This document shows positions 16,670-25,065 of a stretch of DNA of 64,000 nt, piece after piece (the first letter of the stretch is position 1; each line of letters starts with the position of its first letter). This stretch comes from JAEZHK01 sp040768845 (lineage in GTDB: Bacteria; Bacillota; Clostridia; Christensenellales; Aristaeellaceae). A program made the translations under genes and the position numbers. The notes beneath the pieces were generated by a model. It searched no databases, had not been told where the DNA came from, and saw only the letters and a program-made list of their open reading frames with translations. The DNA is taken from contig JAXGME010000005.1 in NCBI GenBank assembly GCA_040768845.1, positions 1-64,000 on the forward strand. The letters run 5' to 3'.

Positions 16670-16683
16670 TCGTTTCTTTTTGG

Positions 16684-17394
16684 TTATTCCGCGGTTTCAA
16701 CCACCAGGCGCCACTGACAGCCGACGCTTCCGTCGTCCAGCACGACCTTCAGCGTTTCGCCGTTCTCGCCGGGAATGGCCTTCCAGTCCGCGCCGGGGGT
16801 CTTGACCTGCCAGACGAGGGTGCAGGCGACGCCGTCAAAGCCGTAGAGTTTCGCGGTCAGCACCAGCGTGTCGCCGACGGTCAGGTCGGTGGCGTTCGCG
16901 GTGACCACCACGCTGCGCTCCGGAGCGGGGGTGGGTTCCGGGGTGGCTTCGGGCTCGGCGGTGGCTTCCGGGGTGGCCTCGGGCTCGGCGGTGGCTTCCG
17001 GGGTGGCCTCGGGCTCGGCGGTGGCTTCCGGGGTGGCCTCGGGCTCGGCGGTCACTTCCGGGGTGGCTTCGGGCGCCGCGGTGATTTCCGGGGTGGCCTC
17101 GGGCTCGGCGGTCACTTCCGGGGTGGCCTCGGGCGCCGCGGTGGGGGCTTCGGCCTTGGGGGTTTCCTCGGCCTTGGGGGCTTCGGCCTTGGGGGTTTCC
17201 TCGGCCTTGGGGGCCTCAGCCTTGGGGGTTTCCTCGGCCTTGGGGGCCTCGGCCTTGGGGGCCTCGGCCTTGGGGGCCTCGGCCTGCGCAGCCGGCGCGG
17301 CCGGCTGAACATCCTCGGCGAATACCGCGGGAGCGGCCAACACAAGCACCATCACGGCCATCAGGGCGGCCAGCAGCTTCTTCATGCTCTTCAT
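16684..17394 (-). CDS. Secreted Ala/Pro/Glu-repeat protein
   Basis: A 236-residue exported protein of unknown function. Residues 1-26 form a signal peptide (MKSMKKLLAALMAVMVLVLA, cut after AVFA). Residues about 38-82 are repeats of EAPKAE and EETPKAEAPK; about 85-160 are repeats of EATPE[VA]TAEP. The last 75 residues (SVVVTANATDLTVGDTLVLT to the end) are non-repetitive, beta-rich, with CTLVWQVK and CQWRLVV strands like a bacterial Ig-like domain. The repeats make an extended acidic spacer, so the C-terminal domain probably projects from the cell surface or is shed. No sortase motif or lipobox is present. GAGGAGA precedes the start. The gene is single, bounded by the IS-split terminator downstream. 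Confidence 0.8.
   Translation of the reverse strand: MKSMKKLLAALMAVMVLVLAAPAVFAEDVQPAAPAAQAEAPKAEAPKAEAPKAEETPKAEAPKAEETPKAEAPKAEETPKAEAPTAAPEATPEVTAEPEATPEITAAPEATPEVTAEPEATPEATAEPEATPEATAEPEATPEATAEPEATPEPTPAPERSVVVTANATDLTVGDTLVLTAKLYGFDGVACTLVWQVKTPGADWKAIPGENGETLKVVLDDGSVGCQWRLVVETAE
16935..17290. repeat. Coding tandem repeats in the secreted protein
   Basis: Two blocks of in-frame repeats. One is a 30-bp unit (coding E-A-T-P-E-x-T-A-E-P), roughly 16935-17150; the other is a mix of 18- and 30-bp units (coding E-A-P-K-A-E, with E-E-T-P-K), roughly 17150-17290. Copies differ at a few bases. They are coding repeats and not CRISPR: there are no unique spacers. Confidence 0.8.
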
Positions 17395-17858
17395 TTTATT
17401 CTCTCCTCTCGCGTCTTGCGCCGATCATATTTTGTGATTGTGTATCGCCCGTTGCCGGGCGGTCTCTCTTCTTGATGGCTTTATTGTACGCGATGGGAGT
17501 TACATGAGGGGTTACAAGCGCCGGACGCCAAAATTTTTGGAATTTGGCCTGTTTTCCGGCGATGTTACGCCAGCGCCGGCGTTCCGCCACGGCAAAACCG
17601 CGTGTTTTGGGCATTTTCCCGCCGCTTTCGCGGGGCCGTGCCCGCCGTGCCGCCACGGGCGCGGGGGTGCGCATCGGGACATCCTTCCGGAATACGGGCT
17701 TATTTCGTAAACAAGATGTTAATTAATGTCCGCGACCCAATTTTTGGCGCGGCGCGAAGGAATCCCTCGCCCTCGGATCGGGCCCGGGCGCGGTGACATT
17801 TCCACAGGCGGGCGGGGGGCGCTTGGTAACAATCCACAGGGCTGCGGTCTTAAAACGC
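17395..17858. other. Intergenic region without a supported gene
   Basis: About 460 bases between the divergently placed 5' end of the secreted-protein gene and the terminator of the amino-acid transporter. Short open frames here have no ribosome site or recognisable motif. The stretch includes an AT-rich patch near 17710-17725 (GATGTTAATTAATG) and two nearby GTTACA repeats around 17500-17514. I see no convincing function. Confidence 0.5.
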
Positions 17859-17886
17859 CGGAGGCCCCGCGTTTGCGGGGCCTCCG
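17859..17886 (-). terminator. Terminator of the polar amino-acid ABC operon
   Basis: A perfect 12-bp stem (CGGAGGCCCCGC and complement) with a four-base loop, 22 bases after the ATPase stop on the minus strand, followed by GCGTTTTAAG. Confidence 0.8.
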
Positions 17887-17908
17887 GCAGCGATGCGGGC
17901 ACTTTGCG

Positions 17909-18661
17909 CTACGGGGTGCCGAAGCCGCCCAGAAACCGGACGGTCTGGGGGTTGTCGGAGCCAAAGAGGCGATCGGGCGGGCCCTCCTCGACGATCCGCC
18001 CGCCCGCCATCAGGATTACGCGGTCGGCCACGTCGCGGGCAAAGCCCATCTCGTGGGTAACCACCACCATCGTCATCCGCTCGGCGGCCAGATCGCGCAT
18101 GACGGCGAGCACCTCCTGGGTCAGCTGCGGGTCCAGCGCGGAGGTGGGCTCGTCAAAGCACAGCATTTCCGGCTGCATGGCCATCGCCCGGGCGATGGCC
18201 ACCCGCTGGGCCTGGCCGCCGGAGAGCTGGTGGGGATAGGCCTTGGCCTTTTCCGAAAGCCCCACCTTTTTGAGCAGCGCCATGGCCCGGGCCTCGGCCT
18301 CGTCCCGGGAGAGCTTCAGCACCGCCACCGGCGCGTCGGTAAGGTTTTTCATCACGTTCATGTGGGGGAACAGGTTGAAGGACTGGAACACCATGCCCAT
18401 CTTGCGGCGCATGCGGGAAAGCGTCTTATCGTCCGCCTCCCGCAGCCTTCCGTGCTCCATCCAGCACATCTTCTCGCCGTCCAGCTCGATTTCGCCGGCG
18501 TCGATGGTTTCCAGCCGGTTGACGCACCGGAGGAAGGTGGACTTGCCGCTGCCGGAGGGGCCGATCAGCGCCAGCACCTCGCCCTTTTTGACGGAGATGG
18601 AGATGCCCTCCAGCACGCCCAGGCCGTCAAAGCCCTTTACGATGTTCGTCGCCTTCAGCAT
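17909..18661 (-). CDS. Polar amino-acid ABC transporter ATP-binding protein
   Basis: A 250-residue GlnQ/HisP-type ATPase: GPSGSGKST (Walker A, about 34-42), Q loop in MVFQSFNLFPHM, signature LSGGQAQR, Walker B MLCFDEPTSALD and switch histidine in VVVTHEMGFA. It energises uptake by the permease encoded 9 bases upstream on the same strand. Last gene of a three-gene operon (binding protein, permease, ATPase), followed by a strong terminator. Substrate specificity sits in the binding protein and is not decided by this sequence. Confidence 0.95.
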   Translation of the reverse strand: MLKATNIVKGFDGLGVLEGISISVKKGEVLALIGPSGSGKSTFLRCVNRLETIDAGEIELDGEKMCWMEHGRLREADDKTLSRMRRKMGMVFQSFNLFPHMNVMKNLTDAPVAVLKLSRDEAEARAMALLKKVGLSEKAKAYPHQLSGGQAQRVAIARAMAMQPEMLCFDEPTSALDPQLTQEVLAVMRDLAAERMTMVVVTHEMGFARDVADRVILMAGGRIVEEGPPDRLFGSDNPQTVRFLGGFGTP

Positions 18662-18670
18662 GCGGCCCTC

Positions 18671-19336
18671 CTAATAGTAGTTCAGTTTGCGCTCGACCAG
18701 CCTGCAGGCCTGCTCCGCGACGCCGTTGAGCGCCAGGTAGATGATCATCGCCACGATGTACGGGTCCACCGACACGCTGGCGGAGGCCTGCTTCTTGGCG
18801 ATGGTCAGCACCTCGGTGACGGCCACCACGGAGGCCAGCGCGGTATCCTTGACCAGGGTGATGACTTCGTTGGTCACCGGCAGGATCACCCGCTTGACCA
18901 CCTGGGGCAGCACGATGCGGAAAAACGTCTGCGCCCGGGTGTAGCCCAGCACCGCGGCGGCCTCCTTCTGCCCCGGGGGGACGGCCTGGATGCCGCCGCG
19001 GAAGATCTCCGCAAAGTAGGCGGCGTAGTTGATGACAAAGGCCAGGATCACCGCCCAGAACCGGTCAAACCGGAAGGGCAGGATCTGCGGCAGCAGGAAA
19101 TACAGAAACATCACCTGCAGCATCAGCGGCGTCGAGCGCATGATGTAGATGTAGAAGGCCACCGGCTTTGCGACGATCCCGTGCCTGGACATCCTGCCGA
19201 AGGCCACCAGCATGCCCAGCGGGATCGATAAAACCAGCGTCAGCGCGAACACCGACACCGTGGTGCCCACGCCGCCCAGCAGAAGCCCGGTCAGGTTGAT
19301 GAGCTTTTCGGGATCGCTGAAGAATTTGCCCAGCAT
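18671..19336 (-). CDS. Polar amino-acid ABC transporter permease
   Basis: A 221-residue HisM/GlnP-family permease with five to six hydrophobic helices. RSTPLMLQVMFLYF and the EAAAVLGYTRAQTFFRIVLP loop (the EAA motif that docks the ATPase) are characteristic; NYAAYFAEIFRGGI precedes it. It forms the membrane channel, probably as a homodimer because only one permease gene is present. It lies between the binding protein (75 bases upstream) and the ATPase (9 bases downstream). Confidence 0.95.
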   Translation of the reverse strand: MLGKFFSDPEKLINLTGLLLGGVGTTVSVFALTLVLSIPLGMLVAFGRMSRHGIVAKPVAFYIYIMRSTPLMLQVMFLYFLLPQILPFRFDRFWAVILAFVINYAAYFAEIFRGGIQAVPPGQKEAAAVLGYTRAQTFFRIVLPQVVKRVILPVTNEVITLVKDTALASVVAVTEVLTIAKKQASASVSVDPYIVAMIIYLALNGVAEQACRLVERKLNYY

Positions 19337-19411
19337 CGGGACGCCCCTTCCGACAAACCGGGCTGACCGCGCAGGCAGTCAGCCCGGATGCCCGTATTGA
19401 TGTGCGGCGGA

Positions 19412-20218
19412 TCAGTTCGCGCCGATCAGCGAGATGTTCTCGCCAAACCACTTTTCGGTGATCTCGTCCACCTTGCCGTCGGCGGCCATGGCGGCGAGGA
19501 CTTCATCCACCTTGTCCCGCAGGGCCACGTCCTCCTTGCGGAAGCCCACCGCGTAGAAGTCGTCCGCCAGGTTGTCGATGGTGAAGAGGCTCTCGTCGCC
19601 GATCTGCTGAATCTGGTAGTTGGCCACCACCAGGTCGATCAGGATGCCGTCAATATTGCCGTTTTGCATGTCCATGATGGCGGTCAGGTAATCGGGATAG
19701 GCCAGCACCTCGCCCAGGGACTTGTAGTAGTCGGCGTAGGCGGGGTCGGTCTCCAGCAGTTCCTCGGCGTAGGAGCCGGCCTGCACGCCCACCTTTTTGC
19801 CCACCAGGTCCTCGCGGTCCTTGAAGGCGGGGTCCTTCACCAGAAAGACGATCTTGTTGTTCAGGTAGTCCTTGGACAGCGCCATGGATTCCTGCCGCTC
19901 CGGCGTGTCGCTCATGCCGTTCCAGATGCAGTCGATGTTGCCGGTGGCCAGCTCCATCTCCTTGGCGTCCCAGTCGATGGGCTGCAGCACCAGCTCCACG
20001 CCCAGCCGCTGGCAGACTTCCCGGGCCAGGTCGATGTCAAAGCCCACGATCTCGTTGTTTTCGTCCCGGTAGCCCATGGGCGGGAAGCTGTCGTCCAGCC
20101 CCAGGATCAGCGTGCCCTTGTCCAGAACCTTCTGCAGCGAGGCGTCCTCCGCCAGGGCCGGCGCCGCCAGCGCCAGCGCCACGACCGACGCCAGCAGCAT
20201 CGCGATAAACTTCTTCAT
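19412..20218 (-). CDS. Polar amino-acid ABC transporter substrate-binding protein
   Basis: A 268-residue family 3 solute-binding protein. ATG 20218 follows GGAGGGG. Residues 1-23 are a signal peptide ending PALAE (AxA site), again without a lipobox cysteine. The mature part starts with the usual ...LQKVLDKGTLILGLDDSFPPMGYRD and has GFDIDLAREVCQRLG, the region that contacts the ligand's alpha-amino and carboxyl groups in HisJ/GlnH relatives. Ligand probably a polar or charged amino acid. First gene of the operon, under the promoter at 20259-20287. Confidence 0.93.
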   Translation of the reverse strand: MKKFIAMLLASVVALALAAPALAEDASLQKVLDKGTLILGLDDSFPPMGYRDENNEIVGFDIDLAREVCQRLGVELVLQPIDWDAKEMELATGNIDCIWNGMSDTPERQESMALSKDYLNNKIVFLVKDPAFKDREDLVGKKVGVQAGSYAEELLETDPAYADYYKSLGEVLAYPDYLTAIMDMQNGNIDGILIDLVVANYQIQQIGDESLFTIDNLADDFYAVGFRKEDVALRDKVDEVLAAMAADGKVDEITEKWFGENISLIGAN

Positions 20219-20258
20219 TCCGATATCCCCTCCGCGCTTTACTTTGCTAACGTGATAA

Positions 20259-20287
20259 AATATACCACACCCCCGCCGGGCTGTCAA
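20259..20287 (-). promoter_or_regulatory. Promoter of the amino-acid ABC operon
   Basis: On the minus strand: TTGACA (20282-20287), a 17-base spacer, TATATT (20259-20264), about 40 bases before the binding-protein start. The -35 is perfect. It begins 42 bases after the arcC terminator, so the two operons are cleanly separated. Confidence 0.85.
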
Positions 20288-20329
20288 GCGGGGGAAATGT
20301 TAAGAAATGCGCGGGCGGGGCGCAAAAAA

Positions 20330-20351
20330 GCGCTCCCGCCTGCGGGAGCGC
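20330..20351 (-). terminator. Terminator of the purine-degradation operon
   Basis: A 10-bp perfect stem (GCGCTCCCGC with its complement) and a two-base unpaired loop extended by stem fraying, followed on the minus strand by TTTTTT. It is 14 bases beyond the carbamate kinase stop and closes the nine-gene operon. Confidence 0.9.
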
Positions 20352-20365
20352 CTCAGCGTTTGGGA

Positions 20366-21301
20366 TCAGCCCATGCGCACGACGGTGCCGGTGCGGCCCT
20401 CCACGCCGTCCAGCGCCCGTTCCAGCAGCGTGATCAGCGCGGTGCGGCCGGGCTTTGAGCGGGCAAAGGCCATGGCGGCCTGCACCTTGGGCAGCATGGA
20501 GCCGGGGGCAAACTGGCCCTGGCGCGCGTACTCGGCGGCTTCGTCCACGGTCATTTCGCTCAGCCATGTTTCGTCGGGCCTGCGGAAATTGACGGCCACC
20601 TTCTCCACGGCGGTCAGGATGATGAGGCAGTCGGCGCCGATCATCTCGGCCAGCTTTTCGCTGGCGAAGTCCTTGTCGATCACGGCGGGCACGCCCTTGA
20701 GGTGCGGCCCCTCCGCGATCACGGGGATGCCGCCGCCCCCGGCGGCGATCACCACCTGGCCGGCGTTCATCAGGTCGCGGATGGTTTCGATTTCCACGAT
20801 CTCCACGGGTTTGGGCGAGGCGACCACGCGGCGGTAGCCCCGGCCCGCGTCCTCGCGGACCACCCAGCCCTTTTCCGCCACCATTTTGTCGGCTTCCTCC
20901 CGCGTCATGAACTGACCGATGGGCTTGGTGGGGTTTTCAAAGGCGGGGTCGGCCGGGTCCACGCGCACCTGGGTCAGCACGGTGGAAACGGGCCGCGGGG
21001 CGCCGCGGAGGATCAGCTCCTCGCGCAGCGCGTTTTGCAGGTCGTAGCCAATGTAGCCCTGGCTCATGGCCACGCACACGGAAAGCGGGATGAAGGGGAT
21101 GCCGTGCGCTTTTCCGTATTCGCCCATGGCCTCCTGGATCATGCCCACCTGCGGGCCGTTGCCGTGGGAGAGCACCACCTGGTGCCCCTCCTGGATCAGC
21201 GCCGCGATGGCCCTGGCGGTCTTTTTGACGGCGATCATCTGCTCCGGCAGATTGCCGCCCAGCGCGTTTCCGCCCAGCGCGATGACGATTCTCTTGCCCA
21301 T
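20366..21301 (-). CDS. arcC: Carbamate kinase
   Basis: A 311-residue carbamate kinase that transfers phosphate from carbamoyl phosphate to ADP, giving ATP, ammonia and CO2. The family's N-terminal RIVIALGGNALGG, SHGNGPQVG near 46-54, and AAGGGGIPV near 210-218 are all present, and length is normal. It is the last of nine genes in the purine-degradation operon, 76 bases after the carbamoyltransferase YgeW, which should supply its substrate. In this setting it is the step that gains ATP from the ureido carbons of the purine ring. An intrinsic terminator follows directly. Confidence 0.96.
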   Translation of the reverse strand: MGKRIVIALGGNALGGNLPEQMIAVKKTARAIAALIQEGHQVVLSHGNGPQVGMIQEAMGEYGKAHGIPFIPLSVCVAMSQGYIGYDLQNALREELILRGAPRPVSTVLTQVRVDPADPAFENPTKPIGQFMTREEADKMVAEKGWVVREDAGRGYRRVVASPKPVEIVEIETIRDLMNAGQVVIAAGGGGIPVIAEGPHLKGVPAVIDKDFASEKLAEMIGADCLIILTAVEKVAVNFRRPDETWLSEMTVDEAAEYARQGQFAPGSMLPKVQAAMAFARSKPGRTALITLLERALDGVEGRTGTVVRMG

Positions 21302-21377
21302 ACGCCCTCCTCGGCGTCGCCTTCCCCGGCGTGATGATGGACGGAAGGGGGCGCGGCGGGATGCGCCCCCGGGGCGG

Positions 21378-22565
21378 TTATTCCTCGAACACCCGCGGGA
21401 AGCCCTGGGCCTCCAGCGACTCGAGGGCGGCGGCGGGGTTCTTCATCTTGGCCAGGAAGATCATGGCGGCGATGATGTAGGGCTTGAAGGAAGCTTCCTT
21501 GTAGAGGGGCGTGCGGTAGCGGTCAAACACGGAAGCCGCGACCTCGCCCGCCTCGCAGCTGACGCCGGAGATGTCCGCCGGCAGGCAGTGCAGGTACAGC
21601 GCCTTGCCGTCCCGGGTCCTGGCCATCATCTCCTCGGTGCACGCCCAGTTTTTGTGAGCGGCGTTCTGGGCCAGCAGTTCCTTCTCCAGCGCCTTGATGC
21701 CGTCAAAGTCGCCGTTGCCGTAGAGGTTGGTGCGCTTTTCCATGGCGGCGAAGGGCGCCCAGCTCTTGGGGTAGACGATGTCCGCGCCCTCGAAGGCCTC
21801 GGCCATGGAATGGACGCGCGTAAAGGAGCCGCCGGAGGCCTGCGCCTGCCGCGCGGCGACCTGCTCCACCTCGGGCATGATCTCGTAGCCCTCGGGATGG
21901 GCCAGCACCACGTCCATGCCGAAGCGGCTCATCAGGCCCACGATGCCCTGGGGCACAGAGAGGGGCTTGCCGTAGCTGGGCGAGTAGGCCCAGGTCATGG
22001 CGATCTTCTTGCCCTTCAGGTTTTCCACGCCGCCGAAGTGGTGGATGAGGTGCAGCATGTCGGCCATGGACTGGGTGGGGTGGTCGATGTCGCACTGCAG
22101 GTTGACCAGCGTGGGCTTCTGCTCCAGCACGCCGTCCTTATGGCCCTGGGTGACCGCGTCCACCACCTCGTGCATGTAGGTATTGCCCTTGCCGATGTAC
22201 ATGTCGTCCCGGATGCCGATGACGTCCGCCATGAAGGCGATCATGTTGGCGGTTTCACGCACGGTTTCGCCGTGGGCGATCTGGCTCTTGCCCTCGTCCA
22301 GGTCCTGCACCTCGAGGCCCAGCAGGTTGCAGGCGGAGGCGAAGGAGAAGCGGGTGCGGGTGGAGTTGTCGCGGAACAGCGAAATGCCCAGGCCGCTGTC
22401 AAAGATGCGGGTGGAGATGTTGCGGCTGCGCAGGTCGCGCAGCGCGTCGGCCACGGCAAATACGCTGAGCAGCTCGTCCCGGGTCTTCTCCCAGGTCAGG
22501 AAGAAATCGCCCTCGTACATGCCGGCGTGGTTCAGCGTCTTCAGGGCCTCGATGGGGTTTTTCAT
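21378..22565 (-). CDS. ygeW: YgeW-type carbamoyltransferase
   Basis: A 395-residue aspartate/ornithine carbamoyltransferase-family protein. The carbamoyl-phosphate loop FRDNSTRTRFSFASA (about 64-78), the DIDHPTQSMAD segment (HPxQ) and the HCLP loop near 325 are visible; the long insert and length match YgeW, whose true acceptor is neither ornithine nor aspartate. AAGGAGCG precedes the ATG. In the purine pathway it is thought to work toward carbamoyl phosphate by phosphorolysis of a ureido compound derived from the purine ring, feeding the adjacent carbamate kinase. The exact ureido substrate is inference from context. Confidence 0.93.
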   Translation of the reverse strand: MKNPIEALKTLNHAGMYEGDFFLTWEKTRDELLSVFAVADALRDLRSRNISTRIFDSGLGISLFRDNSTRTRFSFASACNLLGLEVQDLDEGKSQIAHGETVRETANMIAFMADVIGIRDDMYIGKGNTYMHEVVDAVTQGHKDGVLEQKPTLVNLQCDIDHPTQSMADMLHLIHHFGGVENLKGKKIAMTWAYSPSYGKPLSVPQGIVGLMSRFGMDVVLAHPEGYEIMPEVEQVAARQAQASGGSFTRVHSMAEAFEGADIVYPKSWAPFAAMEKRTNLYGNGDFDGIKALEKELLAQNAAHKNWACTEEMMARTRDGKALYLHCLPADISGVSCEAGEVAASVFDRYRTPLYKEASFKPYIIAAMIFLAKMKNPAAALESLEAQGFPRVFEE

Positions 22566-22609
22566 GGGTATCCGCTCCTTATATCATGTGGTGGGATGGC
22601 TTTGGGGCC

Positions 22610-23803
22610 TCACTTGCAGTACAGGGTGGGCAGCGCCGCGTAGACCGCCGCGCATTTGACCAGATCGGCCTTCCAGGTCTTTTCGTTGGGGGCGTGGGCC
22701 TGGTTCTCCTTGCCGGGGCCGAAGCCGATGCAGGGAATGCCGTAGCGGCCCATGATGGACACGCCGTTGGTGGAGAAGGTCCACTTGTCCACTTTGGGTT
22801 CGCCGTACATGCCCCGGAAGGATTCCACCATCGCCCGGGTGGCCGGGTGATCCTCCGGGATGACCCAGGTGGGGAAGTAGCAGTCGGTGGGGTAGGCAAG
22901 GCCCGTCCAGGAGGGGCGCTCGTAGGTGTACATGCTCACCTTGGCGCCGTACTTTTTGCAGGCGGGCAGATTCGCCACTTCCTCCAGCGCCATCTGGTAG
23001 GTTTCGCCGTCGGTCAGCCGGCGGTCGAGGGACACGGAGCAGGAATCCGCCACGGCGCAGCGGGAGGGCGAGGTGAAGAAAATTTCGCTGGTGGTGACGG
23101 TGCCCTTGCCCAGGAACGGATCGACGTGCAGGCGGTTGTTGAGCTCGCGGACCTCCAGCAGGATCTCCGCCATTTTGTAGATGGCGTTGTCGCCGCGCTC
23201 CGGCGCGGAGCCGTGGCAGCTTACGCCCTCCACGTCCACGCGGATTTCCATGCGGCCGCGATGGCCGCGGTAGATATTGCCGTCGGTGGGTTCGGTCACC
23301 ACCACGAATTCCGGCCGAACCTTGTCCTCGTTCACGATGTACTGCCAGCACAGGCCGTCGCAGTCCTCCTCCTGCACGGTGCCGGTGACCAGCACCTGGT
23401 ACTTGTCGGAGAGGAGGCCCAGATCCTTCATGATCTTGGCGCCGTAGACCGCGCTCACGAGGCCGCCCATCTGGTCGGATGCGCCGCGGCCGCCGATCTC
23501 CTCGTCGTTTTCGTAGCCCTCGTAGGGGTCGAAGGTCCAGTTGCTCCGGTTGCCGATGCCCACGGTGTCGATGTGGCCGTCGTAGGCGATGAGGGTTTTG
23601 CCCGTGCCCATATAGCCCAGGACGTTGCCCATGGGGTCGATCTCCACCTTGTCAAAGCCCAGGGCTTCCATTTCCTTGGCAATGCGGCGGATGTGCCCCT
23701 CCTCGTTTGCGCTCTCGCCGGGGATGGCGATCAGGTCGCGGAGAAATTTGGTCATGTCGGCCTTGTAGTGCTCTGCCGTTGCCTTGATGCGGTCAAAATC
23801 CAT
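22610..23803 (-). CDS. ygeY: YgeY-type M20 metallohydrolase
   Basis: A 397-residue M20-family zinc hydrolase. ATG 23803 is chosen for the strong GAGGAGG upstream; the open frame extends further without support. Metal ligands are recognisable: DGHIDTVG (His and Asp), GGRGASDQMGG, TVQEEDCDG (catalytic and metal Glu), TEPTDG and a late His in AHAPNEK. M20 enzymes cleave amide, peptide or carbamoyl bonds. In purine-degradation clusters YgeY is thought to act on a ureido- or peptide-like intermediate to release 2,3-diaminopropionate for YgeX. Its position directly after ygeX fits that. Confidence 0.93.
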   Translation of the reverse strand: MDFDRIKATAEHYKADMTKFLRDLIAIPGESANEEGHIRRIAKEMEALGFDKVEIDPMGNVLGYMGTGKTLIAYDGHIDTVGIGNRSNWTFDPYEGYENDEEIGGRGASDQMGGLVSAVYGAKIMKDLGLLSDKYQVLVTGTVQEEDCDGLCWQYIVNEDKVRPEFVVVTEPTDGNIYRGHRGRMEIRVDVEGVSCHGSAPERGDNAIYKMAEILLEVRELNNRLHVDPFLGKGTVTTSEIFFTSPSRCAVADSCSVSLDRRLTDGETYQMALEEVANLPACKKYGAKVSMYTYERPSWTGLAYPTDCYFPTWVIPEDHPATRAMVESFRGMYGEPKVDKWTFSTNGVSIMGRYGIPCIGFGPGKENQAHAPNEKTWKADLVKCAAVYAALPTLYCK

Positions 23804-23853
23804 GGTTTTTTCCTCCTCTGATGTGTCGGGTTTTGGGGATCGCTTCTTTCGGT

Positions 23854-25065
23854 TCAGCAGGAAGGGTACTTGCCGTCCCAGACGATCTGCCGGTAGTTTT
23901 CCGGGTCGGTGTCGCCCTCGGTGGAGAACATCAGCACCACGCTGGTTTCGTCGATCTTGAGCGCCTGCCGGAACCGCTCGTACTCCGTCCGTTCGCACAG
24001 GGCGGCCAGAAGGCCCAGCCCCACCGCGCCGGATTCGCCGCTCTTCACCTGCGGGTCGGGCTTCACGGGGGCCGCCAGCGTGCGCATGCCCTTGGCGCTG
24101 ACCCAGTCCGGGCAGGCGGCGAAGGCGTTCGCGTGGTTAAGCAAGATGTCCCAGGAGATGGTGTTGGGCTCGCCGCAGGCCAGGCCCGCCATGATGGTCT
24201 GCATGTCGCCGCCCACCATGCGGGGGGCACCGTCCCCGGCCACGGCGCCCTTGTAAAGGCAGGCGGCGGTATCGGCCTCCACCACGATCACCTGGGGCGG
24301 GTCCTTCGGGAAGAGGTTGGCGAAGTAGCCCACCACCGCACCCGCCAGCGAACCCACACCCGCCTGCACGAAGATGTGGGTGGGGCGGCGGTAGCCCGCG
24401 TGCTGCATCTGCTCGGCGGCCTCCATGGCCATGGTGCCGTAGCCCTGCATGATCCAGGCGGGGATTTCCTCGTAGCCGTCCCAGGCGGTGTCCTGCACGA
24501 TCACGCCCCGGGGCGTGGCGGCGGCCTGCGCCGCGGCCAGGCGCACGCAGTCGTCGTAGTTCATGTCCTCAATGGTGACCTCCGCGCCCTCCTTCAGGAT
24601 GTTCTCGTAGCGCACGCGCACGGTGCCCTTGGGCATGCGCACCACGGCCTTCTGCCCCAGCTGGCGCGCCGCCCAGGCCACGCCGCGGCCGTGGTTGCCG
24701 TCGGTGGCGGTGAAGAAGGTGGCCTGGCCGAATTCCCGCTCCAGCTTTTTGGACTTGAGGAAGTCGTAGTCCACGCTGCCCACGTCCATGTTCAGCTGCC
24801 CGGCGATGTAGCGCGCCATGGCAAAGGACCCGCCCAGCACCTTGAAGGCGTTCAGGCCGAAGCGGTAGGATTCGTCCTTGACGAATACATCTTTCACGCC
24901 CAGGCGGCCCGCCAGCGCCTGGAGCCGCTGAAGCGGCGTCACGGTGTACTCCGGAAAGCTCTGGTGGAAGGCGCGGGCGCGCTTGACGTTTTCGCGGGAC
25001 ATGACCGAAAGCTGCCGGTCGTCGGTTTTGGGCATGTGGTTCAGCGTCCACTCAATGGGTTTCAT
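23854..25065 (-). CDS. ygeX: Diaminopropionate ammonia-lyase
   Basis: A 403-residue fold-type II PLP enzyme converting 2,3-diaminopropionate to pyruvate and two ammonia. The PLP lysine is Lys75 in YRFGLNAFKVLGG; the glycine-rich phosphate loop is in FVQAGVGSLAGAVVGY. ATG 25065 lies inside the last codons of the permease gene (14-base overlap) with AGGAG before it, so translation is coupled. A longer frame to 25095 lacks a ribosome site. In this operon it delivers the carbon skeleton of the degraded purine as pyruvate. Confidence 0.95.
   Translation of the reverse strand: MKPIEWTLNHMPKTDDRQLSVMSRENVKRARAFHQSFPEYTVTPLQRLQALAGRLGVKDVFVKDESYRFGLNAFKVLGGSFAMARYIAGQLNMDVGSVDYDFLKSKKLEREFGQATFFTATDGNHGRGVAWAARQLGQKAVVRMPKGTVRVRYENILKEGAEVTIEDMNYDDCVRLAAAQAAATPRGVIVQDTAWDGYEEIPAWIMQGYGTMAMEAAEQMQHAGYRRPTHIFVQAGVGSLAGAVVGYFANLFPKDPPQVIVVEADTAACLYKGAVAGDGAPRMVGGDMQTIMAGLACGEPNTISWDILLNHANAFAACPDWVSAKGMRTLAAPVKPDPQVKSGESGAVGLGLLAALCERTEYERFRQALKIDETSVVLMFSTEGDTDPENYRQIVWDGKYPSC

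Noticed and set aside
16935..17290. Possible CRISPR-like array
   Set aside because: The repeats are contiguous, in frame and without unique spacers; no cas genes are nearby.
17602..17964. Several short frames in the gap between the secreted-protein gene and the amino-acid ABC operon
   Set aside because: Overlapping frames in all directions with GC-biased composition, no ribosome sites, and one covers a strong terminator hairpin.
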